From: Myxococcales bacterium
Lineage (GTDB): Bacteria > Myxococcota_A > UBA9042 > GCA-2863065
DNA: 49,845 nucleotides
Assembly: GCA_018780435.1 (NCBI GenBank)
Contig: JADMJS010000434.1
Span: forward strand, 1 to 49,845
Direction: 5' to 3'
Part shown: positions 15,798 to 25,784 of the stretch, in pieces
Layout: the number at the start of each line of letters is the position of its first letter
How positions within the stretch are numbered: position 1 is the first letter of the stretch
The notes under the pieces: generated by a model
What the model was told of the DNA's origin: nothing
Seen by the model: the letters and a program-made list of their open reading frames with translations, nothing else
Databases searched by the model: none
Made by a program: the position numbers and the translations under genes

Positions 15798-18700
15798 GTG
15801 CCCGTGACGCCCGAGCCCGGCCCTGCGGCCACTCGCCAGGGCGGCGCATGGATGGTCTATCTGGCCGCGATCATGGTCGTGGTCGTGGCGCCGAAGCCGG
15901 TACACGCGCAGGCCAAGATCTGCTCGACGGTGAATCCTCCCTATTATGCCGAAGATGTCTGTTGCGCCCAGTTCGGTCTCGGTCGAGGGGTCTGTGACGC
16001 GGGGACCGGCAACCCGAGTCTCGTCGGTTGCACCAAGGCCTACTTCGATGCCGCACAGAGCAAGATGGTGCTCGGCGACGTCGTGTGCGGATTCGGAAAG
16101 GGCACGACGCAATACCAGCAGAGTCTCCCTGAGAAGCTCCAGTGCGTCCCGGTCGTCCTGAACCAGCCGCTCGCCGATCCGGGCACCTCCACACGGTTCT
16201 GTGAACCACAACACCCTCAGTTCTCGACCTTCTGTCCCTGTAGCACCCAAGCGGGACAGCAGGCCTGCGGTGGGAACGGGTGTGGTGGTACGTGCGGAAA
16301 GTGCACAGGGAGCAACAACCAGTGCAGCGACTTTGGGGTGGAGCAGTGTACCGAGTCCACCTCGACGGGTGGCGTTCTCTCGCTCGAGCTGTCCTGCCCG
16401 GAAGGCAAGCGGATCACCGTCATCAACGACGCTCGCCTCAGGACGGGGGCAGGCCTCTGCTCCAGCGCGGGGTACACACCTGCCTGTGAAGGCGATGGGG
16501 CTCGGGTGAGACGTTATGTCACCAACATGTGCCTCGGAAAGTACTCGTGCACCTTGAGTCAGACAGCATGGGCGGCAGCCGGAGCCCTCGGTAGCCCGTG
16601 TGCGGCTCAGGCCGGGGGCGGCAATCCTCCACTCTCGTTCTCCGTCTCCTACCGATGTGGCGCCCGAACGACGAGCAACACGTGTGGTCCCGGTGGGACC
16701 GCGTCCTGCGTCGGCAAGGTCTGCGGCGACGACGGCGCGGGTGGTTCTTGCGGTTCCTGTCCGGCGGGCTCGGCCTGTACGCCGAACGGAACGTGCTATC
16801 AGTGCTCGCTCAACTGTGCGGGCAGGACGTGCGGGACCGATGGGTGCGGTGGGTCTTGCGGGACGTGCGCAGCCGGCCAAGTCTGCGGTACCAATGGAAC
16901 GTGTCAGTGCGTCCCTCAATGCCAAGGTAAGACCTGTGGTCCGGACGGCTGTGGGGGGTGGTGTGGGACACACACCGGCCTCGTCATCACCTATCCCGGA
17001 GAATGTGACCTGCAAAACTGCATCAACGGCCAGTGGGTGCAGAAACACGATCCCGGGGTCGCGTGCAACGACAACAACCCCTGCACGACCGAGGCTTGTT
17101 CGGCGGGCGTTTGTCGGAACTATCCGAGGACGGGGACCTTCCCAGACCCGAACGCGCCAACGAGCCTCTTCACGTGTCAGAGTGGCACTCTGGTGACGAC
17201 CGCTGCCAAGACGTGCCCGAACGACAACAACCCCTGCACTGTCGACACACCGAACGCCGTCACGGGCGCCTGCCACCTGCCGATCACGGGACCTTGTGAC
17301 GACGCGCAGGCGTGTACAGAGAACGATCAGTGCACCGGCGGACTCTGCCGCGGGACGGCAAAGTCGTGCGACGACGGCGATCCATGCACTGAGGACGTGT
17401 GCAGCCAGGGTGCCGGGGGGGGGCCCTCGTGCGCCAACACACTCAAAGCGCCCAACAGCACATGCGACGACGGCCAACCCTGCACGATGAACGACGTCTG
17501 CCTTACCGACGCGTATGGAGACTTCGTCTGCCGCGGAGTCAAGGATCCGTGCGACGACGGCAACGCGTGCACCGTCGGCACGTGTTCGGTGACGAGCGCG
17601 TCAGCGTCGGGCCAGGCGCCCCAGAAGGTCTGTACGCAGACGGCGACGATCGGGCTCGCGTGTAATGATCAGAACCCCTGCACCACCGGGGACCGATGTG
17701 AAACCAACGCCGGAGGAAGCAGCGTCGTCTGCGCGGGCCAAAGCGCCACGTGTTCCCTGCCTGCCACCTGCAGTCCGAACGCGGCCCCCGTCTGCCAGTG
17801 TGCCGCTGGCCAAGCCCCCAAGCTCTCGAGCGAGGGGCAGTACTCGTGCTGCACGCAGACGTGCAACGTCCGCCCGAGCTGGGCGGGAGAGTCCATCCCG
17901 GCGCTGCTCAGTACGTGTGGACCGGATGGATGTGGTGGCTCCTGTGGCTCGACCTGTCCGGCAGGACAGGCGTGCATGTCGGCATTTTACGTCTACAGCT
18001 ATGGTGGCGGCGGCTGGAACAAGCCGACCGGCCCCGTCAACACCGCGTCGTCGGTGACGGCTTACCGGCGCGAGTGTTTGCCGGCACCGAGTACCACGTG
18101 CTCGAACCCCACGGGGACCGTCTCGGGGCTGACGGCTCGGGCCTGTTGTGACGGGCGAAAGGTCGTCCGATGCGAAGGCGGGGCGCCCGTCGTCGAGGAC
18201 TGCGCTGCGAAGGGTATGTTCTGCGCCGCGAGCGGGACCGACGTGTCGATGAGCTACGCCTGTGTCCCCAATCGCGATCTCGCCTCATTTGCCGCCACCG
18301 GGCCAGCTTCCTACGCGGCGAAGTACGGCGATTGGGAGACATCGAGCCCCCGTCAGTGCCCCGCCACAACCTGCGTTCCAAACTGCACGGGTAAGCAGTG
18401 TGGCATGGACGGATGCGGTGGGTTCTGCGGCGCTTGTCCTACGGGCCAAAGCTGCCTTCTCGACTCGGGGACCTGTCAGGCCGGCTGCGGTGGTCTCGGA
18501 AGTCAGCGCGGTTGTTTCACGCAACTGGGCCAGAACCGGTGGGTCATCAACTACTGCCCAATCAGTGGCGGGACGGAAGCCAACGCGACACAGGTCCTCT
18601 GTAATGGCGCTGGGCAGCCTCCCAAAGTCACCAGCGTGAACGGGAAGCCGAAGCTGGTGTGCGGCGGGTCGGGCGCCGATGCCACCGGCTCCGAGAGCTG

Positions 18701-21700
18701 GAGGTGTCCAAGCTACGGCGCGTGCGGCTGTGGGTACGGGCTCGCCAAGAAGACGTGTGGGACGAACTCGTGCGGTACGGGGAGCTGCGGGACGTGCCCC
18801 GCAGGACAGTCCTGCTCCAGCTTCGGCACCTGCTGCACTCCGAGCTGCGGCGGTAGCACCTGCGGCGACGATGGCTGCGGTGGGTCCTGTGGGACGTGCT
18901 CCGGCGGACAGGTCTGTTCGTCCGTGGCGTCCGGCGGTGTGCTCGTCCGCCAGTGCGCGGCTCCGCCGCCTGCCGGTGTGTTCACGTGCAAACCGTGGTA
19001 CTACGATTACCCGCAGTGCGTCCCTCAGAGCGGCGGCGCCGCATCACAGCTCAAGTATTGCGGGGGGCCGCAGAACCTATCCATCACCACCTTGGCGTGC
19101 CCTGCGGGGAGTTCGTGCACTTGCTCGAGTTCGTATAACTGCGGCTGCCTGAAGCCGCAGCCAACGTGCGTAGGCCATTGTGGCCAGGCGCTCGAGGGCT
19201 GCAGCTGTGCGTCGACGTGTGTCGCCGCCGGGAACTGCTGTCACGACTTCGACGGCGTGTGCGGGGCTGACGTCGTGACCTTCCGCTGCGGCGACCAAGT
19301 GTGCGATGCGAACCGGGCCGAGACGGCTTTGACGTGCCCGGCCGATTGTGGCGCTGCGTCTGGAACCTACGCAGACTACGTCCCGCGCCGAGTGAGAGCG
19401 GCTGCGCAACCCCACCAGAGTGTGGTGACGAGCTTCGCGGAGTACGACGACGTCGCGCTCACGCCCTCGCCCGTGCCGCTGCTCGGCCTCGTCGCTCGGC
19501 TGACGGAGCCGGGAGTCCTCCTCGGGCCTCCCGACACTCGAGCGAGCGTGTTCGACGGCATGAGCAACGAGTACCTCGGTAACCAAGACGCTGCCGTGGC
19601 GGCTCCGGTGGGTGTCTCTGGGCGCGGAATACAGACGGGGCCCAAGGTCGTGCTCGTCGAACCCGCCGACGGAGAGCTCGTCGGAGCGCCTTCCTGGAAG
19701 GACCGGAAGGTCGGTGGCTTCGCCGCCGCCGGTTATGTGAAGTGGGGTGGCAAGGATCCGAAACAGACCCGAGTCATCGGCAATGGTGCCGCGTCGTTCG
19801 ATTCCGAGCAGTGTCTGCTCGGTCTCCCGGGCCAAGAGCGCGCGACCGCCTGGTGTCCAGAGGGGACACAGATCGCCTCGATGGAGGCCTACTACGGGAC
19901 GCTCACCCTTCCCGGACCCGCGGTGGAAGGCGGGTCGTACTCCTGCGCGGAGTACCGCCGCGCGACGAAGTCGGGCGCGTGTAGCTCGCCGGACGTCGCC
20001 GCCGCCGCTGCCGCATGCGCCACGGGTCAGAAGCGGAACTGTGTGGTCGATGTGCCGTCGGTCCCTGCTTGCGCGTCGACCGCACCGATGCGCCTCGCCA
20101 TTCGATGGACATGTGGATCTCAGGTCGGCTCCATCCCGCCGACGAAGGGGCTGCGACTCGCGCTGGGGGCCGCCGCCAACGCCGGCGCCGAGAAGGCGGT
20201 GCTTCGGCTCGAACGCGCCGACGGCAGCCTTATCGCGCGCTCGGAGCGGGAGGTCGTGCGAGACCAGTGGGCGCATGTCGCCGTGGTCTACGAGCCCGTC
20301 ACGCCGGCGAACGGGTCCGTGGGCACGGCTTGGGCCAACGTGGACGGGGGGCAGAATGGTGGAGTCGTTCGGCTCTTCATCGATGGCGACGTCGTCGCCC
20401 AGGTCGAGCTGAAAGACGAGCTGTCGATGCCCGCTTGGGTCTGGGGCGCCTCGGCTCACAAGCTCGAGCTCGATGAACTGTACCTCTATCGCCGCGCTCT
20501 TGAGGACGGCGAAGTCAGGCGACTGCGCGACCTTGCTGCCGGCCGGGCACCCCTTCGCGTGTGGCCGCCCGTGGATGCAGCGACCCTCGTCCGGAAGGGG
20601 TACTTTGCCGTGCCGGGGACGACTGCGCCGTCCGTTGCGACCGCGAACACGTGGATCGGCGCAATCAACTTCATCCCGATTTGGGCGAACTTCGGCAACC
20701 TGCTCGTGTCTGGACCGGACGCATCGCTCAGCCTGGTGCCGCCGATGCCCGCGATGGGCGCAGACCTCGACAACCTCACGGAGTGGGAGCTCAACACGTG
20801 GGTCTATGGACCCGCGTCTGGTGATGTGCTCAGGGTGATGCAGGGTGACGTGCCTCGCCTGGCCGTCCGGGTGGTGCCATGCAGCTATGCGCCCGCGTAC
20901 TCCATGCTCAACGTACGATTTCCGTCCGGGGTGGAGGTCAATGGCCGGTGCGATCACGCTCCCTCACCGTGGCACTGGCACAATATCGGCGTTCAGCAAC
21001 GGAAGGGCGCGTACCTAGTAGACCTCGACGGGAGCCGCGTCACGGTGACGTCGACGTCGAGCGCGCCGCTCTTCGACGTCGGCGGCGCGGCCGCACGTAG
21101 TCTCGAGATAAAGCGCACGTTCACGTGGGCGGCGCTGTACCCCGGGCCCCTCGGAGACCGTCAGCGCGCGCAGCTTCGCCGAACGGGTCCGAGCGTCTGG
21201 CTGAATGGCGAGAACATCGAGGGCGACCCCGCTCCGTTCGACTACGGCAGCTTTGGCAATATTTACGCTTCGGATACATCATTCTATCCATTCTCGCCCT
21301 TCGTGACCGGCACAGGTACCTGGTCGAGGGCGTTCCCCCCAAGGACCGTCCTCGACAAAGTGAGCGGCGGTACGGCCGCGTTCACGGTGCCGCTCGGGGC
21401 CCGCCTTGCGCTGGCGTCCTTCGGCGATCCGGCTGGCGCCATCCGCCCGCTCACGGTGTCGGCGACCCTGTCGGACATCCCCTACGCGACTGGGGAGAGC
21501 CCCATCTTCACCTTGCGAAAGGGCACCGAACCCTACGCGGCGGGCCGGCTCGATTGTACACTCCAACTCGCGGCCGGAGACCCACAGTTCATCAATCGCT
21601 GGCTCTCGTGCCGGGTGCTCGTGGCGGTCCAGATCGCCGGTACGACCAAGACGTACCGAAGCGCCCCGTTCATGGCGTTTCGCACAATTGCTGCCCCGAA

Positions 21701-24700
21701 TGGACCACCCGCCGACGCGCGACGGCTCCGAATCAGTCTGTCACTGCCGGGGACGACCGAGACGCCGCGCCTCGCGATCGGGTGGCCGAACCTCGCCGAT
21801 GTCACGAAGGAAGGGAGCTGGGGCGGCAACTTCGCCGGCGACTTCACGGAGCCGAGGACGCTCGTGCCGCTGGGCGTGAGCCCGACACCCCTTGCGTTCG
21901 AGGCCGTCGTGGTGCCCGGCGAATCCGGTGGCGACGGGCTGTACTTTCCATCCAAGGCCGGCTGGACCAGCGGCACGGCCAAGATCTCGAATATGCGTAT
22001 CTATGATCGGCAGGAGTCTGGGCAGGGCCTCCTGCTAGCACTCGGTGCGACCTGTGCGGATCTTCGGTGCGCGGACGCGGGTCGGACGTGTGTTCAGGCT
22101 CACGACGCCGTCGTGTGCGGCACTTGCCTCGCGGGCAGCTCGGAGATCGGCGGCACCTGCGTCGAGCGTAAACCCTACTATGCCACGTGCCGTTTCGGTC
22201 GCGACGCCGAGTGCGGGGACGGCCTCTCCTGTCGTGCCGGGCGGTGTGTATACGCGGCGAAGACGGCGAGCTGCGACGCCACCTGTCTCACCAAGGGGGC
22301 GCTGTGCGTCCCGAGAGACAAAGCGGCGTGGGGGATCACGGCGGCCGACGCCCCGGTGGGTGGCTACGCCTGCAGCGTCGAGCCGGGATGGGTGACCCCA
22401 CCGGGTGCTCCCAGCAGGCCGATACAGTGCGCCGAACACCACGTCTGGACCGTGAACGACGCGGCCGCGGCCAAGGCGGGCGAGGTGGTCGCCGACCAAA
22501 CGGGCGGCGCGACCTCGGCCGGGCGCTGCGAATGGCGCCCGCCGATGGACGAGGGCGAACGCTGCACCAGTCCCCTCGAGTGTGGCTCGGCGGCGTGTAT
22601 CCAGGTGGCGCGGCCCCAATATCGGCTAGACGGGGTCACGCCGTCGACTCGGCGTTTCCTCACTTGGCGGCTCGGGCGGCGCGGATCTTCAGAGAGCTCG
22701 GCTCCGGACTGGTTCCTCCCTCAGAACCTCTCGGATTCGCTCGTGGGCAAGACCGAAGGCGACGCGCAGGACATCACGTATCCGATTGGGGACGACGCGA
22801 CTCTGGCAGCCCGAGTCCCGGGACCGCAGTTCCCCGTCAGCCTCTCGCCAACGACCACGGCGGCCGCCGCGAATGCTCCCACGGTCGGGGAGTGCGCGAT
22901 TGCAGTGGTGACGGGAGCGGATGCCGCCGCCAGGGCGCGCTGCAAAGCTCGCAACATGAACGCCGTCCGTCGCGCGGCGCAGGTGTTCGATCGACTGACG
23001 GGATACGTCAAGACCGAAGACCGCTGGGTGTGCGAGGGCTGCTTGGAGGAGGAGGTCAACATCGCGCCAGCAGGCCAGCCGGTCAACTTGCAACGGCTCT
23101 ATCGGCCGGCTTGGTCGCTCTTGTCGCCCGATGCGTGCAAGACGATTGTCAACAACTACTCGAACTATCGTTTCGGGCTGAAGCTGGCGGAAGAGCGGAG
23201 CAAGAACGAACCTCGGACCAACTACTCGCCCACACCCGTCCCCCTGCCGCAGCCTCGCGTCAAGCGGGCCGGGGACGGTCAAGGTCTCGAGTTCCAGGAG
23301 GAGGACCGAGCGGACTGGACTCTCCTCGCCACAATGAAGGTTCGACCGGTCTACCATCCCATCAACTGCAACAAGCTCTTCGGGTTTATCCCCACGAATT
23401 CTTGCACGGGGGGCGAGGTTAGCCACTATGTCGACGAGACCTACTACCCGCTGCGGGCGATCAAGGTCGGGGCGACCGACTACCTCTACGGCGTCCCCGA
23501 TCAGGACGTCTTGGGGCTCGCCGCGTCGTGGGCGCTCAAGAACTGGAACAGCGACAGCACCACATTCAACGCGGCGGCCCTGTCTCCGACCGACTTCATC
23601 ACCTACCTCAACCAGGTCAAGGCGCGCTGGACCAAGGACCTCGGTAACCAGGTCCGTCGGGGCGACATCCTCGACGCTCCCATTACGATTGGCACCCTCC
23701 GGGCCCTCCTCCGGACGCCCCAGGACGACCCGGAGCCAGGTGCCCATCCACAGCCGCTCGACTACGCCACGCTCTCCAGCCTCGGAGTGGGCCCGGCGCT
23801 CATCCGGATGGCCTCAGCCGGCGTCCGCGGCGACGCGACCGACCAAGGACTGGGCCATGCCACGCTCAACGTCGGCATGGCCTATGATCAGAGCAAGGAG
23901 GGCTGGCTCTTTGGCGATCTTCGCCAGAGGGCGGTGCTCGGCGCATGCAGCACCCCGACTTTCGCGCTCCGCTACTTCCTCCCACGCCGTAGCTGGACCG
24001 ATCCCAACGGGCATCACTACCCCATCAACGCCGCCCTGGACCTGAACCAGGCGCTCACCGCGGGAGTCAACTGGAACGTGCTGTGGGGCAAACCCACAGC
24101 GACAGCGGCAAGCGCGGAGGGTACACGAGGGGTGGACTACGAGGACATTACGGCGGCCTCACCCTTCGCCGATCCCGACGTCAACCGCGCCATCTGTATC
24201 GCCAACCAGTTCCCCGAAGGGTCCGTGTGCCCACCGCCCGGACAGACCCCGAACCGAGCCACGGACGGACAGTGGTGCCTCAGCGGCTTCTGCGACCCCT
24301 CGACCGGTCGCTGCGCCGATGGGCAATTGTACGTCGAGGACCGATCCGGCGACGATCGCTCGAACCGGCCAAGTGGTGGCGATGCTGGATGGGCGCCGGA
24401 CCTCACCCAGCAGAAGGGCTCCTATTTCCGCCTCGACGACGTGACAAAAGCCCCGCGTCTCAATGCGGTCACCAACAAGAACCTGTGGAAGACGGTAACG
24501 TCAGGTCAGCTAATCAACCCGAAGTTCAATGCGGACAAACGCAGCTACGAGCTGACGGTCTTCACGCGCGTTGCGTTTAGCATGCTGAAGATGATTCAGC
24601 TGACCTTGGTCGACGCCTACGTCTACCTCCAAGCCGTGCCGGGGTTGCCGGACGGTATGACCGGGCGAGTAGAGCGCGTCACGTCACTCGATGTCTTGTC

Positions 24701-25784
24701 GCTGAAGCTGACCGATCACCTGAAACCTGTGCAGGATGGGATCGACAAGGCTCAGAAGTCTACGGAGTCGCTGAAGGATACGCTCTTCGGCAATCTGCCC
24801 GGTTGCAAGATAGGCGCTGTCACCTGGAAGAACGGCGAGTGGGACAACCAAGCTTCGTGCAAGTTGAACCGCAAGACCATCTCCATCAAGCCCAAGCCCA
24901 ACCCGAAAGGGCTGAACCCCGCGCCCAAGACGGAACCGAAGAAGGTCGGAGCCAAGCCGAACCTTCCGGCGTCGGTCGCCGATCCCGTCTCCGCGACCGT
25001 CAACCGGGTGAACATCCCGCTGCCGCTCGGGAAGTGCGACATCGATCCCGGACCACCTCCGATACTCCCCAATACGCCTGCATTCCCCCCCGGTGAGCTG
25101 GAGTTGCCCGGCCTGCCGATCAAGCTCGAAGGGCTGCCGGGGGCCCGGCTCTGCTACACCATGAATCCCGTTCTGAACCAACCGAACGCGTTCCTTGAGT
25201 TCTCCGCAGAGCCGTCGCTCGGTGTCAACTACGGGGGCGATCTGGATCAGAGCACTCTCGAGCCGGTGATGCGCGTCGGCTACGAGGTGGGCGTCCTGAT
25301 TACGGCCAAGGCATTCGTAAAAATCGCCGCCAAGAAGACCGTCATCACCGAGACCGACGTCCCCGTGGACGACCTCCCCTTCGCCCCGATGAAGGAGGAG
25401 AAGACCGAGAAGAAGGTCATTCAGCTGAAGATTGGGGTCAAGGTGGCCATTGACCTCATCACATTCACTCACGATTTCCTCTACGGCGTCTCCATGACGG
25501 AGCAGCCGAACTTCAAGGACCTCTGGCGTGCCTATCAAGGCCGAGGGACCGAGCTCGGACTCCGCTTCCTCAAGGTGGCGCTCTCCGTGTTCATCGAGGT
25601 CAAAGTCTGGAAGATCGGGATCGAGTTTGCATACAAGCTCCTCGAATTCGCGGGCATCCGCATCGTGCTGCCGGGCGGTACCTTCGACAAAGACGGCTCC
25701 GAGTGGCTCGTCGACTTCCGGTACGAACCGCCCCCGATCCCGAAGGACGCGCTCAAGTCACTGAAGACTGGAGGTGGCCAATGA
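15798..25784 (+). CDS. Giant secreted multidomain protein with SUEL lectin, somatomedin B-like and LamG-like domains
   Basis: A 3328-residue protein. The GTG at 15798 is chosen because GAGGAAG lies 6 nt upstream and it yields a signal peptide (TRQGGAW, hydrophobic core, PVHAQA cleavage near residue 39). Features in order: cysteine repeats (first near 156); a SUEL/rhamnose-binding lectin-like domain (about 195-288, LSCPEGKRITV to FSVSYRC); CG.DGCGG.CG.C repeats, about eight over the N-terminal third; CDDG.PCT.D.C modules (about 495-640); a somatomedin B-like knot (1123-1156, with CSC and NCCHDF); a second SUEL-like segment (about 1350-1440); a LamG-like domain (about 1450-1575); further cysteine modules near 2100-2280; and a long C-terminal part without cysteine repeats, ending in a beta-rich, Lys/Pro-containing region. 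It is likely a cell-surface adhesin or carbohydrate-binding protein. The stop overlaps the next start (ATGA). Confidence 0.8.
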   Translation: MPVTPEPGPAATRQGGAWMVYLAAIMVVVVAPKPVHAQAKICSTVNPPYYAEDVCCAQFGLGRGVCDAGTGNPSLVGCTKAYFDAAQSKMVLGDVVCGFGKGTTQYQQSLPEKLQCVPVVLNQPLADPGTSTRFCEPQHPQFSTFCPCSTQAGQQACGGNGCGGTCGKCTGSNNQCSDFGVEQCTESTSTGGVLSLELSCPEGKRITVINDARLRTGAGLCSSAGYTPACEGDGARVRRYVTNMCLGKYSCTLSQTAWAAAGALGSPCAAQAGGGNPPLSFSVSYRCGARTTSNTCGPGGTASCVGKVCGDDGAGGSCGSCPAGSACTPNGTCYQCSLNCAGRTCGTDGCGGSCGTCAAGQVCGTNGTCQCVPQCQGKTCGPDGCGGWCGTHTGLVITYPGECDLQNCINGQWVQKHDPGVACNDNNPCTTEACSAGVCRNYPRTGTFPDPNAPTSLFTCQSGTLVTTAAKTCPNDNNPCTVDTPNAVTGACHLPITGPCDDAQACTENDQCTGGLCRGTAKSCDDGDPCTEDVCSQGAGGGPSCANTLKAPNSTCDDGQPCTMNDVCLTDAYGDFVCRGVKDPCDDGNACTVGTCSVTSASASGQAPQKVCTQTATIGLACNDQNPCTTGDRCETNAGGSSVVCAGQSATCSLPATCSPNAAPVCQCAAGQAPKLSSEGQYSCCTQTCNVRPSWAGESIPALLSTCGPDGCGGSCGSTCPAGQACMSAFYVYSYGGGGWNKPTGPVNTASSVTAYRRECLPAPSTTCSNPTGTVSGLTARACCDGRKVVRCEGGAPVVEDCAAKGMFCAASGTDVSMSYACVPNRDLASFAATGPASYAAKYGDWETSSPRQCPATTCVPNCTGKQCGMDGCGGFCGACPTGQSCLLDSGTCQAGCGGLGSQRGCFTQLGQNRWVINYCPISGGTEANATQVLCNGAGQPPKVTSVNGKPKLVCGGSGADATGSESWRCPSYGACGCGYGLAKKTCGTNSCGTGSCGTCPAGQSCSSFGTCCTPSCGGSTCGDDGCGGSCGTCSGGQVCSSVASGGVLVRQCAAPPPAGVFTCKPWYYDYPQCVPQSGGAASQLKYCGGPQNLSITTLACPAGSSCTCSSSYNCGCLKPQPTCVGHCGQALEGCSCASTCVAAGNCCHDFDGVCGADVVTFRCGDQVCDANRAETALTCPADCGAASGTYADYVPRRVRAAAQPHQSVVTSFAEYDDVALTPSPVPLLGLVARLTEPGVLLGPPDTRASVFDGMSNEYLGNQDAAVAAPVGVSGRGIQTGPKVVLVEPADGELVGAPSWKDRKVGGFAAAGYVKWGGKDPKQTRVIGNGAASFDSEQCLLGLPGQERATAWCPEGTQIASMEAYYGTLTLPGPAVEGGSYSCAEYRRATKSGACSSPDVAAAAAACATGQKRNCVVDVPSVPACASTAPMRLAIRWTCGSQVGSIPPTKGLRLALGAAANAGAEKAVLRLERADGSLIARSEREVVRDQWAHVAVVYEPVTPANGSVGTAWANVDGGQNGGVVRLFIDGDVVAQVELKDELSMPAWVWGASAHKLELDELYLYRRALEDGEVRRLRDLAAGRAPLRVWPPVDAATLVRKGYFAVPGTTAPSVATANTWIGAINFIPIWANFGNLLVSGPDASLSLVPPMPAMGADLDNLTEWELNTWVYGPASGDVLRVMQGDVPRLAVRVVPCSYAPAYSMLNVRFPSGVEVNGRCDHAPSPWHWHNIGVQQRKGAYLVDLDGSRVTVTSTSSAPLFDVGGAAARSLEIKRTFTWAALYPGPLGDRQRAQLRRTGPSVWLNGENIEGDPAPFDYGSFGNIYASDTSFYPFSPFVTGTGTWSRAFPPRTVLDKVSGGTAAFTVPLGARLALASFGDPAGAIRPLTVSATLSDIPYATGESPIFTLRKGTEPYAAGRLDCTLQLAAGDPQFINRWLSCRVLVAVQIAGTTKTYRSAPFMAFRTIAAPNGPPADARRLRISLSLPGTTETPRLAIGWPNLADVTKEGSWGGNFAGDFTEPRTLVPLGVSPTPLAFEAVVVPGESGGDGLYFPSKAGWTSGTAKISNMRIYDRQESGQGLLLALGATCADLRCADAGRTCVQAHDAVVCGTCLAGSSEIGGTCVERKPYYATCRFGRDAECGDGLSCRAGRCVYAAKTASCDATCLTKGALCVPRDKAAWGITAADAPVGGYACSVEPGWVTPPGAPSRPIQCAEHHVWTVNDAAAAKAGEVVADQTGGATSAGRCEWRPPMDEGERCTSPLECGSAACIQVARPQYRLDGVTPSTRRFLTWRLGRRGSSESSAPDWFLPQNLSDSLVGKTEGDAQDITYPIGDDATLAARVPGPQFPVSLSPTTTAAAANAPTVGECAIAVVTGADAAARARCKARNMNAVRRAAQVFDRLTGYVKTEDRWVCEGCLEEEVNIAPAGQPVNLQRLYRPAWSLLSPDACKTIVNNYSNYRFGLKLAEERSKNEPRTNYSPTPVPLPQPRVKRAGDGQGLEFQEEDRADWTLLATMKVRPVYHPINCNKLFGFIPTNSCTGGEVSHYVDETYYPLRAIKVGATDYLYGVPDQDVLGLAASWALKNWNSDSTTFNAAALSPTDFITYLNQVKARWTKDLGNQVRRGDILDAPITIGTLRALLRTPQDDPEPGAHPQPLDYATLSSLGVGPALIRMASAGVRGDATDQGLGHATLNVGMAYDQSKEGWLFGDLRQRAVLGACSTPTFALRYFLPRRSWTDPNGHHYPINAALDLNQALTAGVNWNVLWGKPTATAASAEGTRGVDYEDITAASPFADPDVNRAICIANQFPEGSVCPPPGQTPNRATDGQWCLSGFCDPSTGRCADGQLYVEDRSGDDRSNRPSGGDAGWAPDLTQQKGSYFRLDDVTKAPRLNAVTNKNLWKTVTSGQLINPKFNADKRSYELTVFTRVAFSMLKMIQLTLVDAYVYLQAVPGLPDGMTGRVERVTSLDVLSLKLTDHLKPVQDGIDKAQKSTESLKDTLFGNLPGCKIGAVTWKNGEWDNQASCKLNRKTISIKPKPNPKGLNPAPKTEPKKVGAKPNLPASVADPVSATVNRVNIPLPLGKCDIDPGPPPILPNTPAFPPGELELPGLPIKLEGLPGARLCYTMNPVLNQPNAFLEFSAEPSLGVNYGGDLDQSTLEPVMRVGYEVGVLITAKAFVKIAAKKTVITETDVPVDDLPFAPMKEEKTEKKVIQLKIGVKVAIDLITFTHDFLYGVSMTEQPNFKDLWRAYQGRGTELGLRFLKVALSVFIEVKVWKIGIEFAYKLLEFAGIRIVLPGGTFDKDGSEWLVDFRYEPPPIPKDALKSLKTGGGQ

